Shown one piece after another: positions 54,991 through 64,000 of a DNA stretch of 64,000 nt (within the stretch, counting starts at the first letter, position 1; each line of letters opens with the position of its first letter). Location: contig NZ_CP031842.1 of NCBI RefSeq assembly GCF_003441615.1, forward strand, positions 1,320,501 to 1,384,500, read 5' to 3'. Below the pieces are notes generated by a model. The model worked only from the letters and a program-made list of their open reading frames with translations, did not search any database and was not told the origin of the DNA. Source of the DNA: Dechloromonas sp. HYN0024. GTDB lineage: Bacteria > Pseudomonadota > Gammaproteobacteria > Burkholderiales > Rhodocyclaceae. The translations under genes and the position numbers were made by a program.

Positions 54991-55350
54991 ATGCCTAGAG
55001 TTAAACGTGGTGTAACGGCGCGCGCGCGTCACAAGAAGATTCTCGTTCAGGCCAAGGGTTACCGCGGTCGTCGCAAGAACGTATATCGCATCGCCAAGCA
55101 GGCGGTGATGAAGGCCGGTCAATACCAGTACCGTGACCGTCGTCAACGCAAGCGTCAGTTCCGTTCCCTGTGGATCGCCCGTATCAATGCCGCAGCTCGT
55201 GAGCTGGGCATGAAGTACAGCACCTTCATGAACGGTCTGAAGAAGGCCAATATCGAAGTTGACCGCAAGGTCCTGGCCGATCTGGCCGTCTTCGATCAGC
55301 CGGCTTTTGCCGCACTGGCCGCCCAGGCCAAGGCACAGCTCGGCGCCTGA
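54991..55350 (+). CDS. rplT: 50S ribosomal protein L20
   Basis: A 119-residue L20. [20 protein letters not shown] and the Arg-rich [20 protein letters not shown] are diagnostic, and [19 protein letters not shown] marks the globular C-domain. It assembles early on 23S rRNA and represses its own operon in other bacteria. It is 11 bp after rpmI and followed by a terminator. Confidence 0.97.
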   Translation: MPRVKRGVTARARHKKILVQAKGYRGRRKNVYRIAKQAVMKAGQYQYRDRRQRKRQFRSLWIARINAAARELGMKYSTFMNGLKKANIEVDRKVLADLAVFDQPAFAALAAQAKAQLGA

Positions 55351-55365
55351 GCGAAAGCGTAATTA

Positions 55366-58917
<3,552 letters not shown>

Positions 58918-58931
58918 CGGAAATAATAACG

Positions 58932-59234
58932 ATGACGCTAACCAAAGCTGAACTCGCGGACCTGCTTTTCGAAAGAGTAGGTCTCAACAAGCGTGAGGCC
59001 AAAGACATGGTCGAAGCTTTTTTCGAAGAAATCCGCAATTCCCTGGAAACCGGTGATGGCGTCAAGCTATCAGGCTTTGGCAATTTCCAGTTGCGGGACA
59101 AACCGCAACGTCCGGGTCGTAACCCGAAAACCGGTCAGGAAATCCCCATCACGGCGCGCCGCGTTGTGACCTTTCATGCCAGCCAAAAGCTGAAGTCCGA
59201 CGTTGAGCTAGCCTTCGATGGAACCGCGGCATAA
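58932..59234 (+). CDS. ihfA: Integration host factor alpha subunit
   Basis: A 100-residue HU/IHF protein. [20 protein letters not shown] and [20 protein letters not shown] form the dimer core. [20 protein letters not shown] and [15 protein letters not shown] form the DNA-bending arm, with the Pro that intercalates. The extended C-terminal helix distinguishes IHF from HU. Location after pheT is the classical position. It overlaps the merR-type gene by 17 bp. Confidence 0.96.
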   Translation: MTLTKAELADLLFERVGLNKREAKDMVEAFFEEIRNSLETGDGVKLSGFGNFQLRDKPQRPGRNPKTGQEIPITARRVVTFHASQKLKSDVELAFDGTAA

Positions 59235-59595
59235 AGCACCGGGCGGCGAAGAACTGCCGCCGATCCCCGCCAAACGCTACTTCACCATCGGTGAAGTGAG
59301 TGAATTGTGTGGCGTAAAGCCGCATGTGCTGCGCTACTGGGAGCAGGAATTCAACCAGCTCAAGCCGGTCAAACGGCGTGGCAATCGTCGCTATTACCAG
59401 CATCACGAAGTTCTGCTTGTGCGGCGAATTCGCGAGCTTCTTTATAATCAGGGCTTTACCATCAGCGGTGCGCGCAATCGCCTCGACGAGGGCGGTGCCG
59501 TCGAGGTTGCTGCCGTCAACTTGCCGGAGGCAGGTCAGATGCCGGGCGGCCTGCGTGGTGAACTAAAGTCCATTATTGAGATGTTGCAGCTTTGA
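59218..59595 (+). CDS. MerR-family transcriptional regulator
   Basis: A 125-residue one-component regulator. The MerR winged helix ([20 protein letters not shown], then [20 protein letters not shown]) begins near residue 20 and is followed by the dimerisation helix. There is no Cys-rich metal site. Next to ihfA this gene type is common in betaproteobacteria, with no target established here. Its ATG is inside ihfA, so expression is probably coupled. Confidence 0.92.
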   Translation: MEPRHKAPGGEELPPIPAKRYFTIGEVSELCGVKPHVLRYWEQEFNQLKPVKRRGNRRYYQHHEVLLVRRIRELLYNQGFTISGARNRLDEGGAVEVAAVNLPEAGQMPGGLRGELKSIIEMLQL

Positions 59596-59618
59596 ATCCC
59601 AGTGTTTTTGGGTATAAT
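59591..59618 (+). promoter_or_regulatory. Promoter of tRNA-Pro
   Basis: A consensus -10 box TATAAT (59613-59618) lies 11 bp before the tRNA. TTTGAA (59591-59596), spaced by 16 bp, is a fair -35 box overlapping the end of the merR-type gene. Confidence 0.65.
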
Positions 59619-59628
59619 GGCGGGCTTG

Positions 59629-59706
<78 letters not shown>

Positions 59707-59722
59707 AGAGAATCAACGAGTT

Positions 59723-59748
59723 AGGCCAATCTTCGGATTGGCCTTTTT
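59723..59748 (+). terminator. Terminator after tRNA-Pro
   Basis: AGGCCAATC and GATTGGCCT form a 9-bp stem with a TTCG tetraloop, followed by T5 in all. This ends the tRNA-Pro transcript. The following 100 bp hold no gene. Confidence 0.9.
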
Positions 59749-59847
59749 CGTTTACGGGAAAAATATTCGCAAGGGGCTGTCGGGTAGCTAACCCAGCTAT
59801 TTCTTTGGCTGGCTCAAAAATGCATTGAAAACGCGCCGTTGTGCTGA

Positions 59848-60219
59848 TTAGTCGAAGAGCAGCGCGGCAGCAACCTTGCGGCCTTCGGCGGCGAGGATGT
59901 TGTAGGTACGGCAGGCGGCCTGCAGATCCATCACGTCAAGCCCGATGCCGGCCGGGGCAAAGGGACGGAGCAGGGCGCTTGGGGGAAAGCGCAGGCGGCT
60001 TCCGGTGCCGAGCAGGATGATCTCGGTGCCGAGTTCAAGAAGCTTCTGCATGTCGGCCTCGGTCAGGGTACCGACGCTGGCGCTGGTCCATTCCGGGATG
60101 ACCGACTCGGGGAGCAGGATCAGGTTGGTGGCGTACTTTTCGTGGTTTACGGCCACATAATCGTCGCCGTAGGCGGTGAAAAGATTGAGTCCGGCGGTAT
60201 TGGAAATGTGAAGTTTCAC
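59848..60219 (-). CDS. Mth938/DUF498-domain protein
   Basis: A 123-residue protein. I start it at the GTG giving MKLHISNTAGLNLFTAYGDD; the frame is open 28 codons upstream, but that part is Arg-rich and unlike the family. Blocks NLILLPESVIPEW, EIILLGTGSRLRFPPSALL and GIGLDVMDLQAACRTYNILA define the fold seen in Mth938 and human NDUFAF3. Bacterial function is not established. It is divergent from alaA. Confidence 0.83.
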   Translation of the reverse strand: MKLHISNTAGLNLFTAYGDDYVAVNHEKYATNLILLPESVIPEWTSASVGTLTEADMQKLLELGTEIILLGTGSRLRFPPSALLRPFAPAGIGLDVMDLQAACRTYNILAAEGRKVAAALLFD

Positions 60220-60327
60220 TGCGCGATCAGTCCGAAAAGTCCGCCAAAATTGCGGTGCACCATGCGATAAAGTAGGATTATACCTTTGGCCCCTGCGGGC
60301 CATGCGTTGTCACGCTGGAAGAGTCCC

Positions 60328-61557
60328 ATGAAACACGTCAAAAAGTCCGCCAAACTCGCCAACGTCTGCTACGACATTCGCGGCCCTGTGCTGCAAAAAG
60401 CCAAGCAGATGGAAGAGGAAGGTCACAAGATCATCAAGCTGAACATCGGCAATCTGGCCGCGTTCGGCTTTGATTCGCCTGAGGAAATCCAGCAGGACAT
60501 GATCCGCAACCTGCCCAATGCGGCCGGCTACACCGACTCCAAGGGCATTTTTGCGGCGCGCAAGGCAATCATGCACTACACCCAGCAGAAAGATATCAAA
60601 GGGGTGACACTGGAGGATATCTACGTCGGTAACGGCGTCTCCGAACTCATCGTCATGGCGATGAATGCCCTGCTTGATGCTGGCGATGAAGTGCTGGTAC
60701 CGGCACCGGATTACCCGCTGTGGACGGCTGCAGTGAGCCTCTCCGGCGGTACGCCGAAGCATTATCTGTGTGATGAAAGCAAGGGCTGGCTGCCCGATCT
60801 CGACGATATTCGCAGCAAGATCAACAGCAATACCAAGGCGATTGTCATCATCAATCCCAATAATCCGACCGGGGCGCTGTATCCGGACGATATCCTGCAC
60901 GAAATTATCGACATTGCCCGCAAGCATCACCTCACCATCTATGCCGACGAGGTATACGACAAGGTGCTGTACGACGGCGTAAAGCACACATCGATTGCCT
61001 CGCTGGCCGAAGATGTCCTGATGATCACCTTCAATGGCCTGTCGAAGAACTATCGTTCCTGTGGCTACCGGGCCGGCTGGATGGTGGTGTCCGGTGACAA
61101 GCGCCATGCCAAGGACTACATCGAGGGTCTCGATATGCTGGCCTCGATGCGCCTGTGCGCCAATGCACCCGGTCAGCATGGTATCCAGACGGCGCTCGGC
61201 GGCTACCAGAGCATCGATGACCTGATCAAGGAAGGCGGTCGCCTGCGTCGCCAGCGCGATATTGCGCACGAGTTGATTACCGCCATTCCGGGGGTCAGCT
61301 GCGTCAAGCCGAAGGCGGCGCTATACATGTTCCCGAAGCTCGATCCTGCGGTTTATCCGATCAAGAACGACCAGCAATTCATCAGTGAACTGCTGCAGGA
61401 AGAAAAAGTCCTGCTGGTTCAGGGTTCGGGCTTCAACTGGCCGCATCCGGATCACTTCCGCCTGGTCTTCCTGCCGCATGAGGATGACCTGCGCGAAGCC
61501 ATCGCCCGTATTGCCCGTTTCCTCGAGAACTATCGCAAACGTCACGGAACCAACTAG
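60328..61557 (+). CDS. alaA: Glutamate-pyruvate aminotransferase AlaA
   Basis: A 409-residue class I aminotransferase close to E. coli AlaA (YfbQ). The start MKHVKKSAKLANVCYDIRGP matches the family N-terminus. Further blocks are IGNLAAFGFDSPEE, VPAPDYPLWTAAVSLSGG, INPNNPTGALYPDD, and TFNGLSKNYRSCGYRAGWM with the PLP lysine. FNWPHPDHFRLVFLP carries the substrate-binding Arg. It makes alanine from pyruvate with glutamate. It precedes hom, a pairing typical of betaproteobacteria. Confidence 0.94.
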   Translation: MKHVKKSAKLANVCYDIRGPVLQKAKQMEEEGHKIIKLNIGNLAAFGFDSPEEIQQDMIRNLPNAAGYTDSKGIFAARKAIMHYTQQKDIKGVTLEDIYVGNGVSELIVMAMNALLDAGDEVLVPAPDYPLWTAAVSLSGGTPKHYLCDESKGWLPDLDDIRSKINSNTKAIVIINPNNPTGALYPDDILHEIIDIARKHHLTIYADEVYDKVLYDGVKHTSIASLAEDVLMITFNGLSKNYRSCGYRAGWMVVSGDKRHAKDYIEGLDMLASMRLCANAPGQHGIQTALGGYQSIDDLIKEGGRLRRQRDIAHELITAIPGVSCVKPKAALYMFPKLDPAVYPIKNDQQFISELLQEEKVLLVQGSGFNWPHPDHFRLVFLPHEDDLREAIARIARFLENYRKRHGTN

Positions 61558-61610
61558 TCGGGAGTTGCTGGTCGCTTGTCGCTGGCACCCCCTGACCCCT
61601 GATTGCTAAT

Positions 61611-61636
61611 AACTAACCACTAACAACTAACCACTA
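61611..61636 (+). repeat. Short direct repeat before hom
   Basis: AACTAACCACTA occurs at 61611-61622 and again at 61625-61636, a 14-bp period, ending two bases before the hom ATG. The stretch before it (GTTGCTGGTCGCTTGTCGCTGGC) is also repetitive. No normal ribosome site is visible here. Confidence 0.7.
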
Positions 61637-61638
61637 AA

Positions 61639-62949
61639 ATGAAACCTATCAATGTTGGCCTTATCGGCATCGGCACCGTCGGCGGTGGCACCTGGACCGT
61701 TCTGAAGCGTAACGAAGAAGAAATCACCCGTCGTGCCGGGCGTCCGATCCGGATTACTGCCGTGGCCGACAAGAACGTCGAACTGGCCAAACAGGTTACG
61801 GGCGGTACTGCCCGCGTGACCGACGACGCTTTCTCGCTGGTCAACGATCCGGATATCGACATCATTGTCGAACTGATCGGCGGCTATGGCGTGGCCAAGG
61901 AAGTGGTCATGCAGGCCATCGCCAAGGGCAAGCATGTCGTTACCGCCAATAAGGCGCTGCTCGCCGTGCATGGCACCGAGATTTTCAGTGCCGCCCAGGA
62001 AAAGGGCGTCATGGTTGCCTTCGAGGCTGCCGTCGCCGGTGGCATTCCGGTCATCAAGGCGCTGCGCGAAGGCCTGAGCGCCAACCGCATCGAATGGGCT
62101 GCCGGCATCATCAACGGCACCACCAACTTCATTCTCTCCGAAATGCGTGACAAGGGCCTGTCCTTCGACGACGTGCTCAAGGAAGCCCAGCGCCTCGGTT
62201 ATGCCGAAGCCGACCCTACCTTCGATATCGAAGGCGTCGACGCTGCGCACAAGGCAACGCTGATCGCTTCCATCGCTTTCGGTATCCCGGTGCAGTTCGA
62301 CAAGGCCTACATCGAAGGCATCACCAAGCTCGAAGCCTCTGACATCAAGTATGCCGAACAGCTCGGCTACCGGATCAAGCTGCTCGGTATCGCCAAGCGC
62401 CGCGAAAAGGGTATCGAACTGCGCGTGCATCCGACCCTGATCCCGGCCAAGCGCCTGATCGCCAACGTCGAAGGCGCCATGAACGCCGTTCTGGTCAAGG
62501 GCGACGCCGTCGGTGCCACGATGTACTACGGCAAGGGCGCCGGCGCCGAGCCGACCGCTTCTGCGGTCATCGCCGACCTCGTCGATGTCACCCGCCTGGC
62601 CACCGCCGATGCCGCCCACCGCGTGCCGCACCTGGCCTTCCAGCCGGACGCCATGTCCAACCTGCCGATCCTGCCGATGAGCGAAGTCGAGACCGGTTAC
62701 TACCTGCGTCTGCGTGTTGAGGACAAGCCGGGCGTCCTCGCCGACGTCACCCGCATCCTGGCCGACCAGGGGATCTCCATCGACGCCATGCTGCAGCGTG
62801 AGCCGGAAGAGGGCGAAGGCGAGACGGATATCATCATCCTTACCCACGTCTGTAAGGAAAGCGCCGCCGACGCAGCCATTGCCAAGATCGAAGCCCTGTC
62901 CGCCCAGAAGGGCAAGGTCAAGCGCATCCGTCTTGAAGAACTGCAGTAA
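61639..62949 (+). CDS. hom: Homoserine dehydrogenase
   Basis: A 436-residue enzyme that reduces aspartate semialdehyde to homoserine for Thr and Met synthesis. The NAD(P) domain has VGLIGIGTVGGGTWTVL near residue 5. The catalytic part shows VTANKALLAVHGTEIF with the Lys, AAVAGGIPVIKALREGLSAN and GIINGTTNFILSEM. EAQRLGYAEADPTFDIEG is also conserved. A C-terminal ACT domain (about 355-430, LRLRVEDKPGVLADVTRIL) suggests feedback by threonine. thrC usually follows in relatives, but here a terminator comes next. Confidence 0.96.
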   Translation: MKPINVGLIGIGTVGGGTWTVLKRNEEEITRRAGRPIRITAVADKNVELAKQVTGGTARVTDDAFSLVNDPDIDIIVELIGGYGVAKEVVMQAIAKGKHVVTANKALLAVHGTEIFSAAQEKGVMVAFEAAVAGGIPVIKALREGLSANRIEWAAGIINGTTNFILSEMRDKGLSFDDVLKEAQRLGYAEADPTFDIEGVDAAHKATLIASIAFGIPVQFDKAYIEGITKLEASDIKYAEQLGYRIKLLGIAKRREKGIELRVHPTLIPAKRLIANVEGAMNAVLVKGDAVGATMYYGKGAGAEPTASAVIADLVDVTRLATADAAHRVPHLAFQPDAMSNLPILPMSEVETGYYLRLRVEDKPGVLADVTRILADQGISIDAMLQREPEEGEGETDIIILTHVCKESAADAAIAKIEALSAQKGKVKRIRLEELQ

Positions 62950-62972
62950 GGGCAATTAACGATTCACCGAAA

Positions 62973-62997
62973 CGGGAGCCAGCGGCTCCCGTTTTTT
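62973..62997 (+). terminator. Terminator after hom
   Basis: CGGGAGCC and GGCTCCCG form an 8-bp perfect stem with a 3-nt loop, followed by T6. It ends the alaA-hom transcript. The next 200 bp (62998-63201) hold nothing I recognise. Confidence 0.9.
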
Positions 62998-63201
62998 GTG
63001 GACGCGGCTGGTCGAGGGCAGGGCACCAGCGGATTTTTCGGCAAGATCAGTGTTGGCTGACCGGCAGTTAGCGCAGGCCTGATTGGCCCGAGGGTAAATG
63101 GGCGGACTTTAGCCGTCGTGGCAATTCACTTCTGAATGGCGACTCGATTGACGCGCATAATCGAAGCCTTCACCCCATTGTTGCCGTTATCTTCTCCCCC
63201 C

Positions 63202-64000
63202 ATGCCCACGCTTCACGATCAGTTGCGCCAGCGCTTGCCGAGTTTGCGGATCACGCCGCTGCTGCTGGTCGCCAACGTTCTTGTGTTCGCTGCCATGTTG
63301 TTTGGCGGAGCCGGCCTGTGGCATGCCCAGAACGGGGTTCAACTGGCCTGGGGCGCGAATTTTGGGCCGGCCACCCAGGACGGTGAGTGGTGGCGTCTCG
63401 TCAGCGCACTGTTTCTTCATTTCGGTGTGCTGCATCTGGTCTTGAACATGTGGGCGCTGTGGGATGCCGGCCAGTGGGTCGAGCGTATGGTCGGCCACCT
63501 GCGGTTTGTGCTGATTTTCTTTGTTGCCGGACTGTCCGGCAACCTGCTGTCGCTGGTGGTACATGCCGGGCAGGCGGTGTCGGGTGGCGCATCGGGTGCC
63601 ATTTTCGGGCTCTATGGGGCCTTGCTGGCTTATCTCTGGCTGGAGCGGACGCAGATTCATCCGGGCGAATTTCGCTGGCTGTTCTGGGCGGCCATCGGCT
63701 TTACCGTGGCCACCATCGCTTTCGGTCTTCTGGTTCCCGGCATCGATAATTCGGCCCATTTGGGCGGACTGGTTGCCGGCCTCCTGATGGGGGTGCTGGT
63801 CAAGCCGGAGGGTCACGCCACCGCGCTGCCGCAACCGGCCAGATGGGCGGCCGGACTGGTGCTTGCAGCACTGCTCGGCGGCATCGTCGCCAACTTGCCG
63901 CAGCGGGCCTATCGGTGGAGCGATGAGCGGCTGATGCGCGAGGAGATTGGCCTGTTTCTGGCGGAAGATGCGTCGATCAGTCGTGCCTGGGAAAGTATTT
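63202..64000 (+). CDS. Rhomboid-family intramembrane serine protease, 3' end beyond window
   Basis: An open frame from ATG 63202 runs past the window end (266 codons visible). Membrane segments alternate through the first 200 residues. The rhomboid signature is clear: HFGVLHLVLNMWALWDAG with the H-x-x-x-N type helix, catalytic Ser in SGGASGAIFGLYGALLAYLW, and catalytic His in DNSAHLGGLVAGLLMG. The N-terminal cytoplasmic stretch is short. After the core a further hydrophobic segment (AAGLVLAALLGGIVANL) leads to a soluble tail. No clear ribosome site precedes the ATG. Confidence 0.88.
   Translation, partial: MPTLHDQLRQRLPSLRITPLLLVANVLVFAAMLFGGAGLWHAQNGVQLAWGANFGPATQDGEWWRLVSALFLHFGVLHLVLNMWALWDAGQWVERMVGHLRFVLIFFVAGLSGNLLSLVVHAGQAVSGGASGAIFGLYGALLAYLWLERTQIHPGEFRWLFWAAIGFTVATIAFGLLVPGIDNSAHLGGLVAGLLMGVLVKPEGHATALPQPARWAAGLVLAALLGGIVANLPQRAYRWSDERLMREEIGLFLAEDASISRAWESI

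Overview
The window reads as a chromosomal segment of a betaproteobacterium, most like Rhodocyclales (Dechloromonas/Azonexus type). This is an inference from gene content and order (prfC-moaE; hpnCDE; tRNA-Val-thrS-infC-rpmI-rplT-pheST-ihfA-merR-tRNA-Pro; alaA-hom), the GC-rich coding style and many sensor proteins. No database search was possible, so product names rest on recognised motifs and family resemblance.

Layout. 1-1345: end of prfC, then moaE. 1425-3346: an IS1182-type element and a decayed tyrosine recombinase. 3382-14662 (minus strand): a complete type I secretion operon (TolC-like, ABC ATPase, HlyD-like) ending in its probable substrate. That substrate is a 2200-residue RTX protein with five near-identical 91-residue repeats, a delta-60 repeat region and an embedded serralysin-like zinc protease. 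14663-15947: gene-poor and partly decayed. 15948-20372: two divergent hemerythrin-fused c-di-GMP enzymes, one with an intact EAL domain and degenerate GGDEF, the other with an intact GGDEF. 20573-25192: an HDOD gene broken by an IS21 element and two IS3-type elements, with a GGDEF tail surviving beyond them. 25350-26940: a second IS1182-type element.

27094-38212 is ordinary chromosome: MCP, clpB with a heat-shock-type promoter, DUF1684, class V aminotransferase, glutamate dehydrogenase, methyltransferase, glutathione peroxidase, hflX and DUF3460. An IS4-type element (38256-39679) sits inside a bidirectional terminator. 39741-51856 holds a GNAT-fused acyl-CoA synthetase-like acetyltransferase, OsmC, a methyltransferase, mnmH, a response regulator, tesA, an ABC ATPase, the squalene module hpnCDE, tRNA-Leu, a DHH phosphoesterase, slyX and a 46-residue membrane protein. 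51930-59706 is the translation cluster. The window closes with a Mth938-type protein, alaA, hom and a truncated rhomboid protease.

The most interesting part is 3.4-25.2 kb. A secreted, possibly self-processing RTX adhesin-protease lies beside oxygen- or redox-sensing c-di-GMP enzymes. Three intergenic copies of a 16-bp palindrome, TCACCCC-N2-GAGGTGA, lie there. Two of them share a further conserved block at identical spacing, directed at the EAL gene and the HDOD gene. Second in interest is the thrS leader: a 12-codon ORF with two Thr codons precedes a terminator that ends 16 nt before the thrS start, which looks like an attenuator.
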